Source of the DNA: an uncultured Calothrix sp.
GTDB taxonomy: Bacteria > Cyanobacteriota > Cyanobacteriia > Cyanobacteriales > Nostocaceae
DNA: 53,537 nt
Assembly: GCA_937973965.1 (NCBI GenBank)
Contig: CALJJQ010000120.1
Location: forward strand, 1-53,537
Direction of reading: 5' to 3'
Of the stretch, positions 1 through 8,584 are shown piece by piece; position 1 is the stretch's first letter; each line of letters starts with the position of its first letter. The notes beneath the pieces were generated by a model. The model ran no database searches, had not been told where the DNA came from, and saw only the letters and a list, made by a program, of their open reading frames with translations. Made by a program: the position numbers and the translations under genes.

Positions 1-267
1 GATTACTTCTAAATTACCCACATGACCAAAGTTACTTTGAATCATGGTCATGGCATCAATTTGACCAACTTCTTGTGCCACTAAAATCGGTCCTTGCCAA
101 GGGAGGTTTTCGTCGTCGTTGTCCCGCCAATAAAATGCAAATCCGCCATTGGTAGCGGGTACAACCAGTTCAAAATTCCCCTGGTTGCCAAATCGACTTT
201 GAATTAAGACGGGATTGGCTAAAGCTGGATTGGAAGCGGTAGATACAAGCTTTTTTTTGTTAGCCAT
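1..267 (-). CDS. N-terminal part of a repeat (beta-propeller-like) protein, truncated by window edge
   Basis: An open frame runs from an ATG at 267 (complement) off the left edge without a stop, giving 89 residues beginning MANKKKLVSTASNPAL. No signal peptide is evident. Two copies of a motif of the form IQSxFGxxGNxExV are visible about 50 residues apart, separated by a segment rich in Trp, Asp and Asn (FYWRDNDDENLPW). This kind of repeat is seen in bacterial proteins often annotated as PLL-type lectin or hypothetical; assignment to a beta-propeller is an inference. The C-terminal part, and so any catalytic domain, lies outside the window. Confidence 0.6.
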   Translation of the reverse strand, partial: MANKKKLVSTASNPALANPVLIQSRFGNQGNFELVVPATNGGFAFYWRDNDDENLPWQGPILVAQEVGQIDAMTMIQSNFGHVGNLEVI

Positions 268-913
268 AATAATTAATGTTGATAATTTGATTGCGGGGAA
301 TATTTTCCCTAGGTAACTATGAAGAGAAAATATGATTGTGGGCAAATTGAAAATTTGCCTATATAAGCATTTTTCCCAGTTAAGCTATACAGAATGGCTT
401 AACCGGCTTGCATTGTATACCTGTTAAATTATGTTTTGGTAATGTTTAATCAAGCTCAAAATTAAGTAAATAAAATCAAAATTTAACCAAAAATATCAAA
501 TTTCAACTTGACAAATATATTTACGGATTTATGATGATAAATTTATCTGCTTTAGGTCAATACTTGATTTTCTTTCTCCCTGGAAAACTGGAAAATAGGT
601 GAATGGGGAGTAGTGAGTAGGAAGTTCAATCATCATGAATGGGTATTAATTATTTGTAATCTAACCCCAGTCTTAAGTAAAGTTTATTTTCATTTACTGT
701 CATCCATCGAGTTTTACTGATAATGTGGATATGTATGCTTGAATGATTACTGTATCTATCAATCAATCGCACAACCAGCTAAAGAAATTGTCTTAATATT
801 TGTTTACATTATGAAATAAATATATACAGGAATCATGATTGATTTTAGTGGACAGAAATTAGGCAAATTCTTGGTAAGTGCAATAAGTTTTTGTTTTTTT
901 GGATCTAAACTCG
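268..913. other. AT-rich intergenic region between divergent genes
   Basis: About 650 bp without a convincing gene, lying between the divergent leftmost gene and the small plus-strand gene at 914. It is AT-rich and carries one perfect short hairpin (341-359). I see no recognisable RNA gene or mobile element. It presumably holds the two promoters. Confidence 0.5.
341..359. repeat. Perfect short hairpin in the leader of the leftmost gene
   Basis: GGCAAATT at 341-348 and AATTTGCC at 352-359 pair perfectly around a 3-nt loop. It lies about 75-90 nt upstream of the ATG at 267 (complement). There is no adjoining T-run on the minus strand, so it is not obviously a terminator; it may be a leader structure or an incidental AT-rich palindrome. 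Confidence 0.4.
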
Positions 914-1261
914 ATGCAAATTCCTATTTTCCAGACTCCTATGAAGCATTATTGCGATCGCTGGATTGAAGAATGGTGTCTAGATAATGGTTGGACAGAC
1001 CTGTTTATTGAACGCAGCAACAATTACTGGGCATTTCCTCCAGGTGCAGTCATGCCAGAACCAATTCCGGCTCAAGTATTGCATATAATTAAAGCAGAGC
1101 GAGGAATGACGTTTGAAGAAAAGTTTTGGTCGATATCAGCAGTCATCGGGACATTGGTAGCGATAATTTCCACCTACATATTTAAATGTCCGATGCCGAT
1201 TATTATTGCCTTTGCATTTGATGCGGTGACAGCTGCACAGTTGGAATTGGAAGATATTTAA
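914..1261 (+). CDS. Small conserved cyanobacterial protein of unknown function
   Basis: 115 residues from ATG 914. An in-frame TTG at 899 would add five residues, but ATG is preferred because a weak GGAT lies about 10 nt upstream. The N-terminal half is rich in aromatic and charged residues (YCDRWIEEWC, NNYWAFPPGAVMPEP); the C-terminal half has a hydrophobic stretch (FWSISAVIGTLVAII, then CPMPIIIAFAFDAV) that could be one or two membrane helices. I recognise the type as a short protein conserved in filamentous cyanobacteria but know no function. A good rho-independent terminator follows at 1306-1335, which supports a real transcription unit. Confidence 0.65.
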   Translation: MQIPIFQTPMKHYCDRWIEEWCLDNGWTDLFIERSNNYWAFPPGAVMPEPIPAQVLHIIKAERGMTFEEKFWSISAVIGTLVAIISTYIFKCPMPIIIAFAFDAVTAAQLELEDI

Positions 1262-1305
1262 AGTTGCGATTTTACGATTGATAGCCATCATGTTTCCATA
1301 TCTGA

Positions 1306-1335
1306 AAAATGCTGCTCGGAAAGGGCAGCATTTTT
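1306..1335 (+). terminator. Rho-independent terminator after the gene at 914
   Basis: AAAATGCTGC (1306-1315) pairs with GCAGCATTTTT (1325-1335) across a 9-nt loop, ending in five T residues. It lies 45 nt after the stop codon of the 914-1261 gene and is a textbook intrinsic terminator on the plus strand. Confidence 0.8.
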
Positions 1336-1412
1336 GATTTTAATTCCGTTTCCTGGGACTGAAAATTCATCTGTCAAGGAAAAGCAAACTATAATAGCAA
1401 AGTATTGAAGTG

Positions 1413-1706
1413 ATGACTAAATGGCCGAATATGGAAAAAATTACGTCTGGAACATGGTATCTAGTCAGTGTGAAGATGAAAAAACGGGATATTTTCCTCA
1501 AATACTTGGATTTGATGATAGCAAAAAATCATCTCGAAGAATTGATTCTTGGCATTGAAAAGCCTGTCGATTCAATGTATGAAGATAATGTTTTAGTCAA
1601 TTTGAGTAATTACCACGAAGCTGTTAGTCATCTCAAAAATATCGATACATTTTTAAATATTCAACGTAAACCGATTCCCTTGGAAGCTGTGAATCGGATG
1701 TTGTAA
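1413..1706 (+). CDS. Small protein resembling the NusG N-terminal (NGN) domain
   Basis: 97 residues from ATG 1413 (a GTG at 1410 is directly in frame and adds one residue). The chain reads like an isolated NusG N-terminal domain: WYLVSVKMKKRDIFLKYL near the start corresponds to the NGN beta1-alpha1 region, NVLVNLSNYHEAVSHLKNI resembles the GYVLVxMxxxxxxxxxVRxT region, and RKPIPLEAVNRML resembles the PxPLxxxEVxxxL end. There is no KOW domain. A TATAAT hexamer at 1390-1395 suggests a very short leader. If the resemblance is real it could be a stand-alone antitermination-type factor or a degenerate paralogue; this is an inference from pattern, not from alignment. Confidence 0.55.
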   Translation: MTKWPNMEKITSGTWYLVSVKMKKRDIFLKYLDLMIAKNHLEELILGIEKPVDSMYEDNVLVNLSNYHEAVSHLKNIDTFLNIQRKPIPLEAVNRML

Positions 1707-1730
1707 TAGCAATTTGTCAAAAAAATACAA

Positions 1731-1762
1731 CAGTAGAGACGTAATATATTACGTCTCTACTG
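1731..1762. repeat. Perfect 32-bp palindrome (GAGACGT family) between convergent genes
   Basis: Two 16-nt arms meet without a spacer: the arm starting CAGTAGAGACGTAATA at 1731 is followed by its exact reverse complement ending at 1762. It sits between the ends of two convergent genes (1706 and 1773), so a transcript from either side would form a long hairpin; a bidirectional terminator role is plausible. Its core AGAGACGTxATATxACGTCTCT recurs in variant form at 11883, 13040, 13076, 28406, 28795 and 28891. Confidence 0.85.
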
Positions 1763-1772
1763 GATGCCAAAA

Positions 1773-4700
1773 TTATTTATTTTCCCCTTGACAAATATGG
1801 CGTTCTTCTGTGGATAAATGGGGATGATTTTCCAGGTAGTTATGAAGCCAATTACATCCCCGTTTGAATAAAGAGTCAAAATCTAATTTTGAGGATGCAA
1901 GGCTTGTAAAATTCCAAATTTTAATCAGATTATCAGCATCTCCAGAAACTATATATTTGCCATCGGGACTAAAAGTCACACTGCGCACATTACTATTATG
2001 GCCGGTTAAAGTTTTCACCAGTTGACCGGTATGGGTCGTCCATACTTTGATGGTTTGGTCATCGGATGCAGAGGCAATATATTCGCCATTGGGAGAAAAA
2101 CTAATTTTATTTACTTCGTGGTTATGGGCATTAATTGTTCTGATTAGTTCCCCGCTGCGACTCCAAAGTTTAATTTTACCATCATGACTTGCCGATGCCA
2201 ACAAGTTGCCAGCAGGAGAAAAAATGACATGCCAAATTAAAGCATCATGGGCTGGTATGGTTTTAATGAGATTACCTTGGGGATTCCATAATTTGATAGT
2301 TTGATCTGCGCTTGCAGAAGCCAGAATTTGACCATCTGGGGAATAACTGAGACTTGTCACCCAATAGCTATGTCCTGATAAGGTGTGAATTTTATTAGTG
2401 GTTTGATGCCAAAGTTTAATGGTATTATCTGTATTGCTATAAACTAAAGTTTTACCATCGGGAGAAAAAATTAGATTACTGTACCAATCTGTTTCCAAAG
2501 GAATAGTTTTGATTAAATTACCATTCAGTCGCCAAAGCTTGATGGTATTATCAACACTTACGGAGGCAATAGTTTGCTGGTCAGGGGAAAATACCACTTT
2601 ATTAACTTCTTGTTGATGACCAGTAAATTTATGTAAAATTTTCCCAGATTTATGCCACAAAATCAATGTTCCGTCGGCACTAGCTGAGATAAAATACTTT
2701 CCATCAGGACTAAAGGCAATGTCTACTACGTCTCTTTCATGACCGCGTAAACTGAGGGGAATGATATTATTTAACTGCCATAGTCTGACGGTTTTGTCAT
2801 CACTAGCACTTACAAAAGTTTGACCATCGGGTGAAAAAGCCACATAGTTAATTGTGCGTCCATGTCCAGCTAAAGTTTGCAATAATGTTCCATCTAACCC
2901 CCAAATTTTAATGGTGTTATCGGTACTGCTAGAAACCAGAATTTGGCTATTTGGGGAATAGGTCAGACGGGTTACTTTAGCACTGTGGTCTTGAAATCGA
3001 TATAAAACTTTGCCATCCCGGTCGAGAATTAGCACCTTACCTTGGGTATTTGCCACTGCTAGGGTTTGACGATTGGGACTAAACGCGATCGCACTGATTT
3101 TCGCATTTTCATCCATATCTTGTTGGGGTAGTTGAAATGTCTGAATTTTCTCCCCTTGCATATTTACAAAGATAATTTTTCCCTTTGGCATTGCCAAAAT
3201 TAAGGTTTTACCATCTTCAGAAAGATGGAAAGCATGGGGTATATCCCTAATCCCCAGATTCTCCGCAGATAGAGTTCGTAAATGTTGACCTTGTTGATTC
3301 CAGAATTTCAGACTTAAATCTCGACTTGCGGAAATTAATTCTTCTCCGTTTTGGGTAAATTTTACTGCTAATACGGGCGCACTATGGGCATTAATAGTTG
3401 TGAACAAAGTACCATCTGGTCGCCATAATTTGATAGTAGTATCTTCACTTCCGGAGGCTATTAGCTGACCATCAGGACTAAAATCCACATCATTAACTGT
3501 ATCTTGATGACCCACTAAGGTTTTTAAAAGCTTACCATTGGCTTGCCAAGTTTTAATAGTTTTATCGGCGCTAGTTGTGGCGATTTTTTGTCCATCTTGA
3601 CTAAATTTAGCTGATAGAACTAAGCTGTTATGTCCCAACAAACGGTTACTTTCAGTGATATCAACTACTGCTTGATTGAGGTTATTTTCTGTACGCAGTT
3701 GTGCTTCCATTCGATTTACTTGATTCCATCCCCACCAATTCACCTGACTGCGAATTTTTTTAGCTGCTTTCATCGCTGTAACTAAGCCATCAAGTTGTTT
3801 ATGGGAGAGGAGATAATTTTCTGCCAAGGAATTTAAGGTTTTAATTTCTTCTAATTTGGTTTTTTGACTTTGTTGATAGGCAAAACCTGCTAATCCACAA
3901 GCTATTAGACCTAAACTACCCATGAGGACGACAGCAATTTGGGTCATCCGTAATCGTCGTTTCACCTGTAATTGTTGTAATTGTCTTGCTTCTAAACAAG
4001 CTGCGATGAATTTCTGTGTATCCGTTGCTAATTCGTCTGTATAGTTAATATATATATCTTCCGCCTCCGCAAGTCTGACACCCTGTAATAAAAAATCTGG
4101 ACAACAATTATTTTCTAACCATAATTGGGCAGATTCTTCAATTTGACGCTGCACTCGTAAACGGGAACGATTTTCTTCTAACCACCAACGCAAGGTAGAC
4201 CAGTGGCGAATCAGAATTTCGTGAGCAACTTCGACTGTCACCTGATGCGAATTAAAGAGGTTATGGTGATGATTTTCACTTACACCCTTACCCATTCCGG
4301 TGACTTTTTCCTTGTCTTCCACACCCATCACAACTAATTTGGCATCTGTCAACACCTTGAGGGTTTTTTCTACTAAATCAGTTGGATATTTTGCCACAAT
4401 TAATTCCGATTTATAAACCCGTCTGCGGGTATCTTCCGTACCTTCTCCCAGTTGGGTTAATGCGAGAAAAATCCACTTGGCACAGGCTTGCATTTGGGGA
4501 TTTAAGCTATCATATACAGCTTGGGAAGACCTTTCTAGAGCGCCTTGAATTCCCCCTAATTTTTCTTGATATGCATCTAGGGTTAACCGTCCATTGACAC
4601 GATATTGCCACAACTGCTCTAACACAAACTCTAACAATGGTAAGTCTGCCACTGAATGGTTTAACTCCCGCAATAACACTTCTACTAACTCCGGTTCAAT

Positions 4701-6920
4701 TTGTAAACCGACCTGTTGTGCGGGATTGACTATGACTCGACGATAATTATCTAAACTTAAATGGGGTGGCACTAAAATGGTATAATTTCGCAGAGCGATC
4801 GCTAGTTTTTCTTGTTCTAAACAGGCGGTGATAAAATCAGCCCTTAAGGTGATGACAACTTTAAATCTATCTGGAGCAAATTCTAAAGCTGCAAAAATCA
4901 ACTTTAAAAATTCTTCCCGTTCTTTTCCACTAGCTAAGGTGAATATTTCCTCAAATTGATCGATGACCAATACTAACATTGGTTCGGGACAAAGACGTAG
5001 CCAATAAACAAAATTTTCACTACCTTGATAAACAATACCTTCAATTTGTTCTGCAGATAGTTTCATCTGGGACTGATTATTTTCTGCTAATACCTGAGCT
5101 AAACTTATCAACGGATTCACACCGGGACGCATTTTTCTTATCACCCAGTTTTGACTATCAGGTATTTGTTTCCCTTGACGTAAAACCGGAATTACCCCAG
5201 CTTGAATGACTGAAGATTTACCACTTCCTGAAGCACCCACTAGGGCTAAAAATGGTTGATTACTAATGTGATGAACTATCTCTTGAATCAGGGCTTCTCG
5301 ACCATAAAAATATAAAGAATCCTGTTCTGTAAATGCATTTAATCCCATATAGGGACAAACACCTAAATCCTTGCTCGTTTTTGGTTTATACAGATGGGTT
5401 TGTACGGGTAATATTTCAATAATTCCCTGCGCACCAGAAAGCCATAAATATAGAGGTCTATCACTTCCTGCAAGACACAATTTCAGTTGAGATATCCAAC
5501 CCGCAGCAGACAAACCATGATTTTGATGATGGCTATTTAAGGTTTCCAGTAAAACTTGGGAAAAAATCTCTGATTCCGAATCCGGATTCATACAAGCAAT
5601 TAAACATTGTCCTTGGGGAGAATTAATATGTAATTCTTGCATCCATGCAGCCAGGGATACTGAACTTTCTGAATGGCTAATACAATCGATAATCACTATC
5701 TGTTTGGCTGGACAGCGCTGTAATTGTTGTTTTAACCAGGAGCGTTTAATCCGAATATTTTCCCCCAAGATAAATCCTTCCCATTCATCGGTTTCTGCAA
5801 TTATACCCCGCAAATAAATTAAAACTGTTTCTGTTGCCTTGGCGTTTAAACAGTTAACTAAACTGGTTTTAATTGTGTTGACATCTGATTTTGCTGCCGG
5901 TAAATATTCTATTTCAAAATCACCTTGATTTCGGAGAATTTTACTAATGTCCAAGCAGGTTTTTGTTTGCAACAGCCCATCGACAACAACACCGAAACGA
6001 CGGTAGTCACTACCTCGTTCATTTTCCGGCTTTTTGCCAATAATTAATTCACCAACACCTTCAACAATTCGTTTCGGAGTTTGTAAAGTATATTCAGCAA
6101 ACAAATCAGTCAGACCTCGACTTTGATTTTGCTGATTGATTAAGCGAATTTGCTGATTATATTTATCTATATATTGTAGGGTTTGGTAATATACATATTT
6201 ATATAAATTATCGATATAAATCAAACCTTGGCTATTAGCTGCACCACCTCTTAATCCCTGCATTAAATAATAGGTAAATACTCCATGACCTAGTTCATTA
6301 AATTCCCAGGATTGCTGATTATTATCACAGGAAAGTAAAGCATAAAATCCTTGACCACTGGCAGCACTTTGTTGTAAAACACTAACTAAATGAGGTGTAA
6401 TATTTTCAGAAATAGCAGAATTTTGATGCCGTAAACTCATGCCACCACTATGACAAGCATCTAACACAATTAATTTATTTTGAGCCGCACAATTAGCCAA
6501 TAAACTTAAAACTGTGGATATACTTAAACCTGTAGATTCTAAATTCTGGGTATCCGTATCATGCAAACATAAGAAAGCTTCGTGATTCGGATCTAAGATT
6601 CCATGTCCAGAAAAATAAAACAAAACAGTATCTTCTGATTTTGCTGCATTTACTACTTCTCCTAAACTGGAGCGAATATTAGCTAAAGTTGATGGTTTGG
6701 TTGCAAAATCATGGTGGATTTTAAAATGGGTTTGGCTAAAATATTCCCCTGCATCCCTTAATGCTTCCCCTAACCCTTGACAATCGATTGCTGAATAACG
6801 TAGCGAAGACAAGGATTTATCTCGGTATTTATTCACACCAATCAATACTACCCATAATCTTGCAGCATGAGTTTTGTTGACTTCAATTGAACGACTGGTG
6901 GCAATACCAAAGGGGGACAT
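1773..6920 (-). CDS. Caspase (C14)-STAND ATPase-WD40 protein with a second, degenerate caspase-like domain
   Basis: 1715 residues. The first domain (about 20-280) is a caspase-fold peptidase with the catalytic pair visible: His106 in FYFSGHG and Cys156 in LDACHSGG. Residues about 305-500 look like a second caspase-like fold in which the His motif is lost (VLIYLRG at 366-372), although Asp412-Cys413 remain. A STAND-type NTPase follows, with Walker A GASGSGKSS (562-570) and Walker B LVLVIDQFEE (649-658). One hydrophobic segment lies at about 992-1014, and I count 14 WD repeats to the end, enough for two seven-bladed propellers. The usual cyanobacterial WD40 C-terminal tail (GCNWLHNYLENHP) is present. 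Such proteins are thought to be sensor-switch-effector devices for regulated proteolysis or cell death; the trigger and substrate are unknown. The gene stands alone, facing the small genes to its left. Confidence 0.92.
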   Translation of the reverse strand: MSPFGIATSRSIEVNKTHAARLWVVLIGVNKYRDKSLSSLRYSAIDCQGLGEALRDAGEYFSQTHFKIHHDFATKPSTLANIRSSLGEVVNAAKSEDTVLFYFSGHGILDPNHEAFLCLHDTDTQNLESTGLSISTVLSLLANCAAQNKLIVLDACHSGGMSLRHQNSAISENITPHLVSVLQQSAASGQGFYALLSCDNNQQSWEFNELGHGVFTYYLMQGLRGGAANSQGLIYIDNLYKYVYYQTLQYIDKYNQQIRLINQQNQSRGLTDLFAEYTLQTPKRIVEGVGELIIGKKPENERGSDYRRFGVVVDGLLQTKTCLDISKILRNQGDFEIEYLPAAKSDVNTIKTSLVNCLNAKATETVLIYLRGIIAETDEWEGFILGENIRIKRSWLKQQLQRCPAKQIVIIDCISHSESSVSLAAWMQELHINSPQGQCLIACMNPDSESEIFSQVLLETLNSHHQNHGLSAAGWISQLKLCLAGSDRPLYLWLSGAQGIIEILPVQTHLYKPKTSKDLGVCPYMGLNAFTEQDSLYFYGREALIQEIVHHISNQPFLALVGASGSGKSSVIQAGVIPVLRQGKQIPDSQNWVIRKMRPGVNPLISLAQVLAENNQSQMKLSAEQIEGIVYQGSENFVYWLRLCPEPMLVLVIDQFEEIFTLASGKEREEFLKLIFAALEFAPDRFKVVITLRADFITACLEQEKLAIALRNYTILVPPHLSLDNYRRVIVNPAQQVGLQIEPELVEVLLRELNHSVADLPLLEFVLEQLWQYRVNGRLTLDAYQEKLGGIQGALERSSQAVYDSLNPQMQACAKWIFLALTQLGEGTEDTRRRVYKSELIVAKYPTDLVEKTLKVLTDAKLVVMGVEDKEKVTGMGKGVSENHHHNLFNSHQVTVEVAHEILIRHWSTLRWWLEENRSRLRVQRQIEESAQLWLENNCCPDFLLQGVRLAEAEDIYINYTDELATDTQKFIAACLEARQLQQLQVKRRLRMTQIAVVLMGSLGLIACGLAGFAYQQSQKTKLEEIKTLNSLAENYLLSHKQLDGLVTAMKAAKKIRSQVNWWGWNQVNRMEAQLRTENNLNQAVVDITESNRLLGHNSLVLSAKFSQDGQKIATTSADKTIKTWQANGKLLKTLVGHQDTVNDVDFSPDGQLIASGSEDTTIKLWRPDGTLFTTINAHSAPVLAVKFTQNGEELISASRDLSLKFWNQQGQHLRTLSAENLGIRDIPHAFHLSEDGKTLILAMPKGKIIFVNMQGEKIQTFQLPQQDMDENAKISAIAFSPNRQTLAVANTQGKVLILDRDGKVLYRFQDHSAKVTRLTYSPNSQILVSSSTDNTIKIWGLDGTLLQTLAGHGRTINYVAFSPDGQTFVSASDDKTVRLWQLNNIIPLSLRGHERDVVDIAFSPDGKYFISASADGTLILWHKSGKILHKFTGHQQEVNKVVFSPDQQTIASVSVDNTIKLWRLNGNLIKTIPLETDWYSNLIFSPDGKTLVYSNTDNTIKLWHQTTNKIHTLSGHSYWVTSLSYSPDGQILASASADQTIKLWNPQGNLIKTIPAHDALIWHVIFSPAGNLLASASHDGKIKLWSRSGELIRTINAHNHEVNKISFSPNGEYIASASDDQTIKVWTTHTGQLVKTLTGHNSNVRSVTFSPDGKYIVSGDADNLIKIWNFTSLASSKLDFDSLFKRGCNWLHNYLENHPHLSTEERHICQGENK

Positions 6921-7856
6921 TTGACCAACCTCTTATTTTATAATTTAAAATCTGAACTAAGTTTCGTCTAGTTTATAAAAGTGGGGAGTAGGGGATCGGG
7001 AGTTGGAATCGGGTTATTCAGACACTTCGCGTCAAGCTAAAGCTGCATTTTTGGCCCTGTAGACATGGAGACAAGGTTGAAACATTTTTTCGGGGAGAAA
7101 CTAGGAGCTATAAATAGCCTTCTTGTAGAAAGATGCGTACATCATAACTTAGCTGATTAAAGTGGTTTTCCCCGCTCCCTATTCCCTACTCCCTATTTAC
7201 AAACTAGGCATTAATTCGATTTTGTCGAAAAATGGCAAATTAGATGCGTTTGAGGCGATCGCAATTAACTTGTGATTAATAATACCTCAATTTCATCCTG
7301 GTGATTATATTTGATTTAACTTTATAGTTTTACAATCAACCATAGAATTCCATAGGACTGGAAGGATATTTTTATGCACTTCCTAGTTGCTAATTCAGAA
7401 AATATTTTAAATAAATCTACAAATATTTACATTTGTTAACATACAGTAGCCCCTAGTTCAGTGAAGTATACAATAGCAGTTATGGTGTCCATATCAAGTA
7501 TTTTTGTACTTTACTCAATTTTGATAGTGGTCGATAAACGTATTTAAAATTATCAACCACCTTTTCAACCTATACTCTGCACTTCAAGATGTAGTATGTA
7601 CCTATTCAATAGTAATTCCCAATTATGAAGGTTTATTAAGTTTTAATACTAATAATTAGAAGCTATTTTTGTTCATTATCTAACTTTGATTAACAGAAAT
7701 TGGAAATCTACGCATATTACACAATGAAGTGCGGAATGTAGGTTTCAAGTAAAGGAAAAACTCAAACAGTATATTTACCCTTATTGAATACTCGCAATAC
7801 CCTACTCCCTGCTCCGAAAAAAAAGATAATTTAAGTGTCAAAAACAACTTTTAAAT
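6921..7856. other. Long intergenic region with GGGAGTAGGG-type repeats
   Basis: About 935 bp with no credible gene. It carries short stretches of the GGGAGTAGGGAATAGG family on one strand (near 6983-7005) and its complement CCCTATTCCCTACTCCC (near 7172-7195 and 7798-7815). These are dispersed low-complexity repeats typical of filamentous cyanobacteria. The promoter of the caspase-STAND gene should lie near 6921-7000. Nothing else was recognised. Confidence 0.5.
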
Positions 7857-8537
7857 CTAAAATCTGGAATTAAATGGCCGACAACAGGCTTTGTAGAAAT
7901 TAGACAAAATCCGGTAGGTTTTACGAACCCGATCTAGAGTTCTGTAGGATAGACGTATCCTTAAAGGAGATAAAATCGGACGATAAATCCAATAGTAAGC
8001 CGTTTTCAGATTATCCCACTTAGAACAGGCTTCTTGGTGGAGAAAATCAGAAATATCAACAACATAGCCGCGATTTTCCCACATCATCACATTGCGACCG
8101 TGGATATCGTGGGGAAACAAACCGCGATCGCGTGCATAATCTAAAGCATGGTCAATATCGAGAATAACCTGTTTCGGAATCCTTAAACCCTTGTGCATAC
8201 AATCATACAAAGTCACCCCATACAATCGCTTCAACACCAAAAAATGGTCGTTAGCATAAAAGCAACGTGAAAAAGCTGGGTGAACACCCAAGCGTCGATA
8301 AACTTCCCGTTCCTCCTCCAACCCTGGTCGTCCGGGGGCATAAATTTTGACAACCAGTTCAGGATAATTCGGATGGGCCATAACTGCGGCGTAATTTCCC
8401 GCCCCTAGTAATTGCCAAGGATGGGGTAGATAATCAACTTGAATCGGGTCGTAGAGGGAAACACTGATAAGTTTGAGTTGAGGTAATAATTCATTCTCAA
8501 TTATCCCCACAAACTGGTGAATCTCGAAATTATCCAT
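7857..8537 (-). CDS. Small protein-kinase-like protein
   Basis: 226 residues, shorter than a full eukaryotic-type kinase. Motifs in order: a GAGNYAAV glycine-rich loop (45-52), Lys64 in VVKIYAPG as the likely ATP-binding lysine, a Glu-rich helix EEEREVY (74-80), HDIHGRN (143-149) as the catalytic loop with Asp144 and Asn149, and VVDISDF (159-165) in the place of DFG. The C-terminal lobe is minimal and basic. The layout resembles RIO/Kdo-kinase-like small kinases. The substrate is unknown, and it could equally phosphorylate a small molecule. It is codirectional with the outer-membrane protein gene upstream of it (47-bp gap), so the two may be cotranscribed. Confidence 0.75.
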   Translation of the reverse strand: MDNFEIHQFVGIIENELLPQLKLISVSLYDPIQVDYLPHPWQLLGAGNYAAVMAHPNYPELVVKIYAPGRPGLEEEREVYRRLGVHPAFSRCFYANDHFLVLKRLYGVTLYDCMHKGLRIPKQVILDIDHALDYARDRGLFPHDIHGRNVMMWENRGYVVDISDFLHQEACSKWDNLKTAYYWIYRPILSPLRIRLSYRTLDRVRKTYRILSNFYKACCRPFNSRF

Positions 8538-8584
8538 TGTTGCTGAACAGGCAAAGATTTACCTTATACTGTAATCCCATCAGG

